64,000 bases of DNA from Bromus sterilis (Eukaryota > Streptophyta > Magnoliopsida > Poales > Poaceae), in assembly GCA_950022295.1 (NCBI GenBank), contig OX465595.1:433064270-433128269 (forward strand), read 5' to 3'. A program made the translations under genes and the position numbers. Below are positions 25,800-36,396 of the stretch, one piece after another; position 1 is the first letter of the stretch, and the number at the start of each line of letters is the position of its first letter. The notes below the pieces were generated by a model. That model was not told where the DNA came from. It saw nothing but the letters and a program-made list of their open reading frames with translations, and made no database searches.

Positions 25800-26200
25800 G
25801 CGTACCTTTTCACATCCTTATAACATTTGCGGTACCTTTGTAACATTTGCGATACATTTGTAACTTTTTTGGTACACAGATGCAATATTTTTTATTTTTG
25901 ATGCTTTTTGCAGAAAAAATTGTGGTAGCAAATTTTAATCGCTGGTGGTAGTGTTTTTTACTACCTGTAACAAAACACAATACGGTTGTAGCAAAACAAA
26001 AACCGGTTGCAACAAAAATTTATGGTAGCTTTGTTGCATACAATATTTACCATCAATTGGTGGTAGCAAAAATTAATCGCCGATGTAGCATTTTTTAATA
26101 TCGGTTGCAACAAAAATCATAACCCGCCGTTGCTAATCACTTTATCATTTTTTGTTGTAGCAAAAACTTTCAACGGTAGTAGCAAAAACACACAACAGTG
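25800..26200. repeat. GGTTGCAACAAAAAT-type interspersed repeat (copy 2)
   Basis: Reverse-oriented relative of 4690-5235, with repeated 'ggttg(t/c)a(g/a)caaaa' and 'ggtagcaaa' words. It ends about 240 bp upstream of the TATA-like sequences of the first WAK exon. Confidence 0.6.
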
Positions 26201-26438
26201 GAAGCTGTGGAAGCTGTGGAAGCTGTTGGACGAGTGCGGCCACGACTCCAGAGTCCAGACCCCTTTGCCAGGCATGTCGTACTTAGTGCGCTAGCTAATC
26301 CTGCCCTGGAACCCTTTGCGTCCGGGACGCGACGTGAGCTCCATCATCTTCTGAACAATCGTGGACTCCATCACTATCTTGTTCGTATATGCTTACATTT
26401 GTAACGCGAATCGATCAACTGTAGAGTGTAGATCATGC

Positions 26439-26470
26439 ATATATAAGTAAGATGAACGGCGCGTATATAT
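26439..26470 (+). promoter_or_regulatory. Probable TATA region of the first WAK exon
   Basis: Two TATA-like words, 'atatataag' (about 26439) and 'gtatatatc' (about 26463), lie 65-95 bp upstream of the ATG at 26535. Either could serve as a plant TATA box, and no other basal element was identified. Confidence 0.4.
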
Positions 26471-26534
26471 CAACTCTCATCGTACACTACTCGGAGTCGC
26501 AGGTCGAAACTAGCTAGGTAGGATCGATCTATCC

Positions 26535-27489
26535 ATGGCGCCAACCAGCTCGGTGGCCGCGCTGGCAGTAGCAGCAACGCTGCTGGCGCTGCAGCTGTGT
26601 GCGGCGGTAGCGCCGGCGGCTGATGCGCACGGCTGCAGGCGGAAGTGCGGCGACGTGGAAGTGCCGTACCCGTTCGGCGTCGTCGGCGATCCCGGCGGGG
26701 CAGGCTGCTACTTGCCGGGATTGAATCTCACCTGCGAGACAAGCCGCGCCGGCGAGCTCCCTCGGCTGCTGCTCGGCGACGGCACCCTCCAAGTCGTCGA
26801 GATCTCCCTCCAGAACGAAACCGTGCGCGTCGTACAAGCCGGCGATATAAAGATAGACGCCGACGGCAAGGGGAAATTCGGCGGCGGACTCAGGGTCCAC
26901 GGCCCCTACAAGCTGTCCTTCGGCAACGAGCTCATTGTAACGGGTTGCAATATGATGGCGACGCTACACGAGGAGAGCAGCCACATCATCATGAGCGCAT
27001 GTGCCTCGTTCTGTACCGACCTGAATGCGGCCAGCGCATTGGCGCCCGTCGGAATTCACAGTGGCAGTGTCTCCGACAAGTACTGCGACGGCCAGGGGTG
27101 CTGCCAGGCGCCCATCGCCGTCATCCGAGACGGGGCAGCGGGCTACGTAACGTTCAAATGGTTTGGCCAGAACATGAGCGCCGATCAGGAGGCGTACCGG
27201 GAGCCCGCCCGCGTGTTCACCGCCGAGGAGGGGTGGTTCGATAGCCACTACGATGGGGCAACTGCAGTTCCTTTGTCGAAAGATCCAATGGCAGTTCCCA
27301 TTCTTCTTGACTGGGAGATTGTCGATGTAGACCCGCCGCCATCAATCCTGGGATCCGGTGATTGCCCAAGTTGAGTGACCAGCAGCATATGCAAGAGCAA
27401 CAACAGCAGCTGCAGTCAGGGTAGAGGCTATTCCTGCCGCTGCGAAGGGGAATACCAAGGCAATCCCTACGTCCCCGACGGCTGCCGAG
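26535..27489 (+). pseudogene. WAK-type exon 1: signal peptide and galacturonan-binding domain, with in-frame stop
   Basis: The ATG at 26535 starts a hydrophobic signal peptide (VAALAVAATLLALQL; likely cut near residue 31). A GUB_WAK-type cysteine-rich domain follows: CGDVEVPYPFG, a run of paired Cys, DGQGCCQAPIAV and AEEGWFD. At 27372-27374 a TGA interrupts the frame. The same frame continues past it with SSICKSNNSSCSQGRGYSC and YQGNPYVPDGC, ending at a possible donor GAG|GTTATC (27489), the phase-1 position used by the related gene at 41529. As it stands the product is a secreted 279-residue protein with no membrane segment or kinase. WAKs bind cell-wall pectin. No kinase exon follows before 42.2 kb. 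It is either a decayed tandem paralog or the first exon of a disrupted gene. Confidence 0.8.
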
Positions 27490-27594
27490 GTTATCTATAG
27501 CCCTTACCCTAAACTTTATCATACTCTTATACCTTTTGATGAGTTATATTTCATTTTGCCTAGTCCTCACCCTAAGCTAGGTAGTACTTTCTTA

Positions 27595-27708
27595 TTTTCT
27601 CCGTCTGAAAATACTTATCGAAAAAAATAGATAAAAAGTAAATATATTTAAAATTAAAATATATCTAGCTACATTCATTCCCCCGACAAGTATTTCAGGT
27701 GAAGGGAG
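27595..27708. mobile_element. Stowaway MITE, about 114 bp
   Basis: The left end 'ctccgtctgaaaatactt' and right end 'aagtatttcaggtgaaggga' are inverted, followed by TA. It fits the Stowaway terminus, and the left boundary is less certain. It lies 105 bp past the end of the WAK exon. Confidence 0.75.
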
Positions 27709-28373
27709 TACTTTTTTTTAGTCTTTTTACGGTATATCAAGTGAATATAGACCGTCCGTCGGACCAGATTAGACGGTCCAGATCCGAATATGATACATTG
27801 ATGTCACCTGTATCATGAAAAGGCCCGAGGGATATTTTCGGTATAAAAATTATTTTGACAATTACTTAATTGCTATTAAATTAATAAAATTCAATTAATT
27901 TTCTTGAACCATATTATCCTGTGAACCGATTTTTTTTCTTTGGACGACCGGTTTTTTAAAACCATTATTTTCTTGGGCTTAAGTAAGGCCCATGTAATTT
28001 GAACCGTTGGATCGTTCAAAATGATATACCCCCCCTTCTGTATCATGATGCACCGCTTTTTTTTCTGTTTATCCTCACATGCATCCTTTTGCATAAAAAA
28101 ATGATTTCAAATATTTCCATATATTTCGTCGTTTCGTCGAACACCTCGTCTCTATGGGGAGCCTCGGGAGAGGTGTGTAAAAGCATGGAAGGAGACTTAT
28201 GAGGCGGCAATGAACGTGTGTGATGATTGGGTACTACTGGCACGAAGACGCAGCCGCAAGCTCTGCCTCGATGGCTTGATATGATGGTAGAGAGAGGAGA
28301 CTCGGAAGGTGCATGGCTCAATGAAGTGGGCAATGTGGTTGGCAAGGTAGATGGGGGTAAGATGTCGCGGTTA
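27709..28373. other. Intergenic/intronic, no gene recognised
   Basis: AT-rich sequence with homopolymers. It would be intronic if the WAK exon at 26.5 kb ever spliced to 36.0 kb. Confidence 0.35.
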
Positions 28374-29498
28374 GGGCATATACTACCGGATCCTTCAAAC
28401 ACTTCTTAAACGTTCAACAGTCAATTCAGACGCAATCTAGGCATATTTTTTTACCACTTCAACGAAGCCCGCAAAATTGATACAAACAGTTGGGATGATC
28501 GACACCCTTATACTTAGTCCATATGTGAGGCGAATATGGAAAGAATCAAGCATGTTCGCCACGTCGAACTAACATAAGGGGTTCGCTTGAAACACATCAG
28601 TTTCGACGAGCATCTCTCCGGTAGATGCAAATACATTCATGGGGATGCTCCGCATGGTGCCTGATGGAAGCCATCCATCTTGTGAGAGGAAACCCTATCA
28701 CATCCGCTCCATTTTCATCCTTCTCCGCCTCCTCTCCCTCTTGTAGATGAAGTCGCCGCCATTATGGTTAGGGGCAAAGTCACCTACTATAAGATGCTAA
28801 CGTCAGAGCATCGAGCGGAACTCTATGCGAAGATGCAAGCGACGAAGGAGGACCTCGAGGCGCGTCGTGACGCACATATTGCAGCGGGGTACATCCGGGA
28901 ATCCATATCCGAAGGAGGAGGCCATGGAGATGGAGGGGAAGGCCACGAAGGTGATGGAGGAGGAGGTGAGGAGGAGAAGATAGTGGACGTCGACGAGGAG
29001 ATCTTCCAAGCCAAGGGAGGCGGCACATTCACGCGGGAGGATGAAATCGCGCTCGCTGTGGAGGAGGCGGTTGAGTAGTGTGCCATTTACACTCCATCCG
29101 CTAGGAGGCTAAGGTGGAGGCGAATCGCCGCATCATCTGCTAGCGATAGGTGAAATTGGCCATACTCATTGATGAACTGGTGGTGGTGGAGGAGTTATCG
29201 TCCCCTCGGACCGCCAATGACAACGAGGCTGACGGATCCGGCGTAGAGGTTGTTGAAATATCTGACGACGAGTAGTGTAGGATTTAATCTTTACCTAGAT
29301 CTAATAGTAGTAGTTTTACTTTACGTATTTTATATAAAAATGAAACAATCTATATGATAAGTATAATTGTGGAATGCAAAAAATGAACCTGTTTGGGCGT
29401 TGTCCATGGACCGCGACCAAACGCTGTTTGCGGACGCGACCAGGAACGTTCGCAGAGTGTTTGGGGCTCAAATTAGCCAAGTTTGATTGTAGATGCTC
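28374..29498. mobile_element. Probable PIF/Harbinger-type element, 1125 bp
   Basis: Flanked by TTA. The left end GGGCATATAC and the complement of the right end GAGCATCTAC match at 8 of 10 positions. The right part has the 'gcgaccaaacgctgtttgcggacgcgacc' style (shown here only as a family cue) seen in many Triticeae elements ending in 'gtagatgctctta'. No intact transposase. It carries the acidic frame at 28764-29078. Confidence 0.55.
28764..29078 (+). CDS. Acidic Gly/Glu-rich hypothetical ORF inside a DNA element
   Basis: A 104-residue open frame with a basic start (MVRGKVTYYKMLTSEHR), a helix-like stretch (KMQATKEDLEARRDAHIAA), then a Gly/Glu/Asp-rich run. No family recognised. It lies in the middle of the presumed Harbinger-type element and is probably a remnant of an element ORF rather than a host gene. 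GAG/GAGGAG-rich codons make chance openness possible. Confidence 0.3.
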   Translation: MVRGKVTYYKMLTSEHRAELYAKMQATKEDLEARRDAHIAAGYIRESISEGGGHGDGGEGHEGDGGGGEEEKIVDVDEEIFQAKGGGTFTREDEIALAVEEAVE

Positions 29499-29501
29499 TT
29501 A

Positions 29502-30430
29502 ATCCATCACTTCTTATTGGTATACTGAACTTTAGTGAGGTGGGTACGGATGCAAAGCGGCGCTCATTGGAGTTCACTTCTAGGTTTTTTTTTGACGGGT
29601 AAGGGCATCTTCATACTGATCCTTAAACTTTGTGTATCCATTCAGGTTGAGTTTTCATATCAGTTTTACCATCCTATGCGATACTATATATGTTCACGAG
29701 TCGATTCACATGTTCATTTTTCCGCAAATCTAAGCAAAACTAGGAAGGTTTACGTGAGTCTGGACCACCGACACATAGAACTCTAACACCCTCAGCCCAC
29801 TCAAACCCCCCTTCTCACACAGTCCCCCCTACCCTTCTCATTTCTCTGCATCTGCATCCTTCTTACCTGATTGTGTTGTATTCTCCGGTCGTCGCCCAGC
29901 ATTATCGAACCTCTGCAACATTCAACAGTGTGTCTATCGTCAGTACTACGCCGTCGCCCATCCCGGATCCGTCCGCAGTCACCCGCCAAGTGTTCAGTCA
30001 AATGCTATTGAGATTTTTATCATTCATTATTCCTATAGATCACGATGGTAACATTCTCGGTGATGGGAGATGGGTTGTTGTGCTATGCTTGGTTGTTCGT
30101 GTTTGCTAACTTTCTAGACACGAAGCAAATGGGCATGCACTTTTGGAAAATCATTCATTCTTTGATTCGAGAGAAAAAATTGATACTACGAATTGCACAT
30201 GATCCATTACCGTAATGATAAGTCACTGGCCCATCGGTGCTATATTATCTTCAACTCCGTCAACAAGTATCATTGTGCAGATATGATGCAACTAGGCACC
30301 CCAGCTATTGAGATAGTAGGTCTTTATGCATTCTTGTTCTATATGATAATCAATTTGTTGGTTTACTCAATGCTACAATTGATGATCATCATATTTTGTA
30401 GTCCGTACACGCTGCGGTGTTGCATCAAAT
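29502..30430. other. Intergenic, no gene recognised
   Basis: No domain-bearing frame and no clear repeat termini. Confidence 0.35.
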
Positions 30431-31779
30431 AAACAAGGGCAATTCGTTTACATTGATGGCTGAAGTTGGGGAGGAGGCTTGAGTTGGACATCTTCTTCCC
30501 ATTCCAAGGAGAGCTTCTCTCCTCCTCCTGAGTCGCCCCCGCCTGGCGACCATGGGGAACCCTAGCGCCGCCACCCCAGCACCCCCTCCTCCCTCCCTGC
30601 TCCCTTGCCGCCACCAGGGGGCGCGGCCGGGCGAAGCCCTGCCGTCGCCGGCGGCGGGGGCCTCTTCGGCCTCCCGTTGGCAGAGGTTGGTGCGGGACAA
30701 CTCTGGCCGGCCGGAGCGCGGCGCGGGCGTCGAGCGCAGCGGCACGGCGGCCCTCCCGGAGTTGGTCGGCGGAGGGGTGTGGTGGTCGTGCGTCGGGCGG
30801 CGTGGTGGCGGTGCAGACCGACGGTGGTTGCAGCGGAGGCGTCTTCCAGGGCAGCAGTGTGTTAGATCTGGCGTGTGCTGTGGTTGCGGGCGCCCGTTGA
30901 AAGGGCATGTGCCCTTATGTTTGGTTTTGGTAATTGATGACAATCTTTATGGACTAATGGTTTCCTTGAGTTATACTTTAAGGTTTGTCCATAGGCAACG
31001 CTTGAAGATCGTATGGTGGCTTCAAGGTTATAAGATTAAGATTATGTGTTGACCAAGGTGTTCTTCATGGAGCTATCTAAAGATTGGTCAAGTTGATGTG
31101 TGCAAGGTCAAGAGGAGCATCACGAAGATATCATATGCTTGGAGCTTGCCGACCATTTGGTGATAATGGTTTTGTGAAGATATGCCTAAAAGAGGCTCAC
31201 CCATAATGGAGTATGGGGGAGCAAGTCTTCATCGAGCCGGCGCAACCAAGAAAGGTGTTCCAACTTGAGGCGGACATGATCATCATCATCAAGCTCAAGC
31301 GGATTATGTGCAATACAAAGGTTTGACCTTTATAGGTTTCTAGTTTACCGGTCTCATGGTGGTAGTTAGGAGACCGGGTTATAGGCTAGGCCGCATCGTT
31401 CGTGGAGAGCTCAAACCTTTGCATCATTGGCATCATCTTTATTGGTTCTTGTTTGGTTTTTCTCTTTGTGAGTGTTGGATCTTGAGTTCGTATTCATTAC
31501 AAGCCCTTCTTCATCGAAAACGAATTTCATATACATCGACTTTTGTGTTTTCGATGTTGGTGTTTTTGTCGGCTCTTATCTTGTGAAGGTTTCACCTTCT
31601 ACCTTGTTGGCATTCTAACATTTCCATGATTTGCATCATTTATTTTTGTTGATCTTGGGTGGTTTTCTATGTGAGGATCTAGAGCTTTTCCATAGCTTTA
31701 AAACAAGCCCAAGATCATCAAAATCGGAGTTCGTATGGAAAAGTTATGCTTGTTTTGGTCGTGCTGTTTTTTCCTGTGA

Positions 31780-32020
31780 GGTAGTACCGCCCGGAGTTGA
31801 GGTAGTACCGCCCGAGCGGTAGTACCGCCCGGTAGAGCGGTAGTACCGCTCCAGCGGTACTACCGTGGTTAGTACCGCATCCACTACCGCATTCCTACTG
31901 GATAGGGCGGTAGTGGGGCACGGTACTGAGCCTGGTAGTACCGTAGGGCGGTAGTACCGCTCCAGTTAAGGTAGTACTGCTCCACGGTAGTACCGCTCGC
32001 TGTGCGGTAGTACCGTGGTT
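31780..32020. repeat. Array of near-palindromic GGTAGTACCGC words in the solo LTR
   Basis: About ten copies or variants of 'gcggtagtaccgc' spaced near 15-20 bp (for example 31780, 31801, 31816, 31838, 31949, 31985, 32004), plus inverted forms (gcggtactaccg). They end about 35 bp before a TATA box. Confidence 0.85.
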
Positions 32021-32052
32021 GGTGGGCTTCCAACGGTTGGATTCGTGGGGAC

Positions 32053-32060
32053 CTATAAAA
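32053..32060 (+). promoter_or_regulatory. LTR TATA box
   Basis: TATAAAAG in the context 'cctataaaaggggg', directly downstream of the palindrome array. This is the expected U3 core promoter of the solo LTR. Confidence 0.75.
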
Positions 32061-34060
32061 GGGGGTCTTCTTCTTCCTTTGTCCTCACCCGTTTTGTGCA
32101 AGTTCTTCCCCCCATTGTTGACCTCTTTGAGCTTGCTTACTCCCTTTCCCTCCCATGATTCTTGCTCCTTTTTGAGGGAAAAGAGAGAGAAGGTCTAGAT
32201 CCACATTCTCCACCAAGCCATCTCTCCTCTAAGTGAGGGGAACCTTGTGGATCTAGATCTTGGAGTTCTTGGTGTTCTCCTTGTTCTTCCTCTCATATTC
32301 CTCCATAGCTTTTGTTGCTTTGGTGAGATTTGAGAGTTGGGGACTTGAGCACTTCGTGTGCTCTTGCCATTGCATTTGGTGCACCGGTTTGAGTTCTCTC
32401 CGAGGATTCGTTGTAGTAAGTGAAGTTGAGAAGATAGTTACTCATGAGTGCATTGGCACTCTAGAGCTTGTTCCTCTTGGGTGCGTTGGCCCCTAGAGGC
32501 TTGTTGTTGCGGAGCTCAATCATTGTGGTGGAAAGCTTCGGGACGCTACGGGAGCCTCCAATTCGGTTGTGGAGATAGCCCCGAGCATTTGTGCGGGTTC
32601 GGTGACCGCCCTCAAGGGTCGCCATTTGTACGGGTTCGGTGACCGCCCTCAAGTGTCCTAATAGTGGAATCACGGCATCTTGCATTGGTAAGAGCGTGAG
32701 GAGAAATAGGGTGGCCCTCGTTGGCTTCGTGTGAGCATTGTGCTCCTCATCCTCTCCAAACGGAGACGTACTTCTCGCAAGAGAAGGAACTTCGGTAACA
32801 AATCCTTGTCTCCATCGGCTCCACTTGCGGTTATCTCTACCCTTACTTTGAGCAAGCTTATTACATTGTTTATCTTGTGCTTGCTCATATTATTGTGCAT
32901 TGCTTGTCCCATAGGTTGTTCATCTAGTCAACCTATTTACTTGTGCACCTACTTTGTGATAGCATTAGTGCTCTTGTTATATATCTTGCTATCACATAGT
33001 TATTTATCTTGCTTAGTATAAGTTGTTGGTGCACATAGTTGAGCCTAGCTTATTTAGGTTTCTTGCTTGGCAAATTAAACGTTAAGTTTTATTCCGCATT
33101 TGTTCAAGCCGAAACCGTAATTGTTTTTAAGCGCCTATTCACCCCCCCCCCTCTAGGCGACATCCACGTCCTTTCACCCGTCGTCCGGTCGGGCCCTTGC
33201 GGCTTGACGGCGGCGTTCGGCATGGATGGGCTTCCCGACGAACATCTTCGGTGGTGGGCGGTGGTCTATGGAGTTCCCTAGCCGGTGGTCGGGCCGACAT
33301 CGGTGGTTATTGCGCGGATTTGCTTCGTCCGCCGCGGTGGGGCGATGAAGACCTTGGTGGGAGGGATGGGAAGCGTCGCGCCAGGGCTGTCCATCGCTGG
33401 CTTGGGATGGGCCGGTCATGGATGCGTCCGCTCTCCCTCCTCCTATTCCCCATCCGTTTGTGTGCGGCGGCAGCTTCGGCGATGCTCAAGGCGGGATGTG
33501 GGTCGTGGTCTCATTGGTCATGGGTGTTTCCTTGGACCAAAGCTGATCACTTTGGCTGGTCTTGGGATGGTCTGTATGCAGGGCGGCGGCCTTGACGGTG
33601 GGAGGCGTGATGTTCGTGGGCGGAGCATGCGTCTCAGGTGCGGGCACGCAACCATGGCCACGTGGGTGACTTGCCTGCAGGCGGATGACGAAGTTTGGAT
33701 TCAACGGAGGGATGTGGGCGCCGGGGTATATCACCTGTCTAGCCTTGGTCTGGCCGATGGGGTCGGCACCTGCGAATGTCGTATTCTTCCTGAGGGTTCG
33801 TCGCGGCGTTCCCCATCCTTCCGTCTTGCTCCAGGTGAAAACTTGATCTACGAGATCGGGCGGTGGCGACTATCCAAAGTCGTTACCTTCTAGGAGGCAC
33901 CGTCTTGGAGACCTAGCTTCGTTGTAGGGTGCCCGACACTTTGTATCTTGCCTGGGGTGTGTGTGTGTTGTGGGTGTGGGTTAGCGTGTTTTTGTATCCT
34001 TGGTGCGGTTGTATGCGGTGATGGCTTTATTTATAAAGCGGGGAGAAACCCTTTTTCGGT

Positions 34061-34523
34061 TATATTAATTGAATTCAATGAATTCTAAATGCTTATGATA
34101 TTTATGAATTGGTGCCATTTTCCATAAGTATTTTAAGCATTATCGACTTTAGGGGAAAAACTAGCGACGAACTTTAGGGATAGGGTTAGATGACTGATTC
34201 CCCTATAATATAGTACATGATTCAGCGATGAAGATGCCCTAACAAACATCCTAATTTCTTTCCTTTTCACCGTTTATTCATTAGGTGAATCCATTTTCTA
34301 GTTCATTTGGGACCAATTCACCGCCTTTTGAAGTCCTAGTGGGACCCACTATTGCTTCCATAGAGGTAGAGCATTCTTCTCAAATTCTTGCAGGTGGGAG
34401 GAGATGAGAGGCGAAATTTTAAGAGTTAAGATATTTGGGGAACAACTACACATGCTCTAATATTTTTAGAAAACTATTTTTAAGGTTTTAAAGTAATATG
34501 AAGGGTGATTAGAAACACTCTTA
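34061..34523. other. Intergenic, no gene recognised
   Basis: AT-rich sequence between the split repeat and the MITE cluster. Confidence 0.35.
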
Positions 34524-34549
34524 GACCGGTCATAGCGGGGAGTAACTTA

Positions 34550-35039
34550 GGGCACTCTCAATACTAGTTTCTTAGCACGTAATCATATGACTTAGACCTT
34601 TCGCAATGGGTGTAGCATAGCTAGTATCATGCATGCCAACTAAACAAATTTAGTGATGTGACATAGAATGAAATGAACAAAGAGAAGATTGCGTATCATA
34701 ATAAATGTTATGCTTGTATGTGTCTTGCATGTCAATAAATAAGACTATCTATGATAATTAACTATGATACTCTCATTATGAAGCTAATACCATACACTAG
34801 TATTATTTGCATGATACTAACTTATGATAGTAACATTGCGGGAGGTCTTAGATAAGATACAACCCTTGCACATGGCCATATGCAAAAAAACATTGCTGAA
34901 CAAACCACATGTATACATGAAACTAAAATTATCAAATTCGATACAACGCCTAAGAAAACAATGCATTGTGTTAGTTGTATCTTAACTTTTTATTGCTCCT
35001 ATGCTAATGTGCTAAGACACAATGTATTGGAAGAGACCT
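34550..35039. mobile_element. Tourist-type MITE, family A, itself interrupted
   Basis: Starts GGGCACTCTCAATACTAG. The complement of its end reads GGTCTCTTCCAATACATTG. TTA lies on both sides within the family D shell. It contains a family B element at 34595-34847. Confidence 0.8.
34595..34847. mobile_element. Tourist-type MITE, family B (innermost), 253 bp
   Basis: Ends GACCTTTCGCAATGGG and, complemented, GACCTCCCGCAATG. Flanked by TTA on both sides. Confidence 0.85.
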
Positions 35040-35286
35040 TTACTGTAGATTAGGAACATATACATGTTACTAATCTATGTTACATACTTCATCGTAGGTA
35101 GTGTCATATGGATGATAACATAAATTTTATTTATTATCTTGTAGACTTATTTTGCATTAAGAATCATTATGTGATGGTAACATATATTATGTTATTCTAT
35201 TTTTTCTCCTTTTTAATTGCTTTCCACATCATTTTTCCTATGTGGTATGTATGTTACTACGTATTATACTCCCACTATGAGTAGTC

Positions 35287-36021
35287 TTAGTTAGTATTCT
35301 CTTTGTTTCTTTTTTTACTCACTATTATGTTTATATAGAACCAATTTTGTAAAATCTTGACCAAATTTATTTTAAAATATTAATTTTTACAATGTTTAAT
35401 AAGTGCAATATAAATATATATGTAATGATGGATCTAGTGATATTTATTTTGTATCATGTATCTTGATATTCTTATTTAAACTTGGTCAAACCTCTTATAA
35501 TTTAAATTTAGACGAACGGGAGTGAAAAAAAGAACAAAGAGGACTACCGTTATGCAGACACTAATTAACTATACCATTATGCACAACAACATAACTTAGG
35601 TGTGTTTGAATCCTAGGCAAGGGGAGCCCCTAGCCTTGCTAGGCAAGGATAGCCATTTGGTAAGGATAAAAAAAGTCTAGCTTTTGATGGCAACCTAGCC
35701 TCTAACTACCAGAAAAACCTTGCCGATGGAGGCGAACCAATTTGGCTCTCCCGCACTGGCAAGAACAGAAATCGTGGGCACTTCAACAGTTATTGCCTCT
35801 CTTCCAAACAGCCACGTTTGCTTCTGGCGACTCTTGCTAGAACGAGCTAAATAAACCTGACCCAGCTAAGCTAGGCGAGCTAACAAACCAAACGTTCCTG
35901 GTTGCTAAGCTAGGCGAGCTAAGCTAGGCGAGCTAACAAACCAATCTATGCTATCCACAATCATCAAATTACTGAAGATTATATCGATCGATAACTTATT
36001 TCGTTGGTTACGTGGTGCTAG
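35287..36021. other. Intergenic/intronic; short direct repeats near 35860-35945
   Basis: No coding sequence. The word 'ctaagctaggcgagcta' occurs three times around 35875, 35906 and 35920, and 'gctaacaaacc' twice. It may be the end of an unrecognised MITE. Confidence 0.4.
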
Positions 36022-36168
36022 ATATAAACGAGTGCGAGCAAGCAGGAGGCAGTCCATGCTTTGGTGAATGCACCAATACGCAAGGATCTTTTCAGTGCAG
36101 GTGTCCCCCGGGAACCCACGTCAACAACAACCTGCTCGGCGGCTGCGTCCCTTCAGCCACAATCAGAG
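36022..36168 (+). pseudogene. Isolated WAK calcium-binding EGF exon
   Basis: Between an acceptor (gtgctag|at) and a donor (agag|gttagt) lies a 147-nt phase-1/phase-1 exon. It reads DINEC, SPCFGECTNTQGSFQCRC, then PPGTHVNNNLLGGCVPS. The D-I-N-E-C start, six cysteines and G-S-F-x-C-x-C pattern are those of the EGF_CA exon that sits between the galacturonan-binding and kinase exons in WAK genes. It is intact and correctly phased, but its neighbours are 8.5 kb upstream and 4.5 kb downstream. Either WAK half could once have used it. Confidence 0.85.
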
Positions 36169-36396
36169 GTTAGTAACGCGGCAATAAAATCGTCTTCATT
36201 CTCCGTATAAAACGCGGACCAGTTAACTACATCCAGCAAAACCGATACTCGCTATCTTACTGTTTATAAGTCTTGTGCATATTTTAAAATCATCGATTAA
36301 CCTAATATTGTGAATTATATACATACAAAAGTATAACATTCTATTAGTCGAAAGACACCAACAATTTTTTTTCTGTGCTATATAAATTGTATTATA

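Larger units (their letters stand above)
30898..33176 (+). mobile_element. Solo LTR, 2279 bp, related to the 46-64 kb family
   Basis: Starts TGAAAGG and ends CCTTTCA. It is flanked by an exact 5-bp duplication CCCGT (30893-30897 and 33177-33181). No interior follows, so the two LTRs of the original element recombined. The first ~70 bases (tggttttggtaatt-atgacaat, ttatggactaatg), a central block (31652-31755) and the end (cgcctattcacccccc, tctaggcgacat) match the LTRs at 46287 onward, but the rest is much diverged. Confidence 0.92.
30478..34060 (+). mobile_element. Unclassified GC-rich retroelement-like repeat split by a solo LTR
   Basis: GC-rich halves at 30478-30897 and 33177-34060 become continuous when the solo LTR is removed. 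The 3' end holds 'ggctttatttataaagcggg' and 'aaaccctttttcgg', which resembles the 3' ends of grass LINE-type elements. Frames are short and carry no recognised domain. The left boundary is uncertain. Confidence 0.45.
34524..35286. mobile_element. Tourist-type MITE, family D, interrupted by two nested MITEs
   Basis: The outer shell begins GACCGGTCATAGCGGGGAGT, and the complement of its end begins GACTACTCATAGTGGGAGT. It is flanked by TTA. The shell is 34524-34549 plus 35040-35286, with the remainder occupied by a family A element. Confidence 0.8.

Noticed and set aside
26645..27244. Arg-rich frame overlapping the WAK exon
   Set aside because: Shadow of the GC-rich GUB exon in another frame, with no domain.
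28764..29078. Confident host gene for the acidic ORF
   Set aside because: It lies between matching TTA-flanked ends of a DNA element and shows no known domain, so it is kept only as a low-confidence entry.
30363..31052. Overlapping frames of 166-181 residues on both strands
   Set aside because: GC-rich repeat half. The frames cross the solo-LTR boundary and lack domains.
31780..32020. CRISPR-like array (short repeats at regular spacing)
   Set aside because: Spacers are only a few bases, the repeats are near-palindromic and degenerate, and the array sits in a plant LTR promoter.
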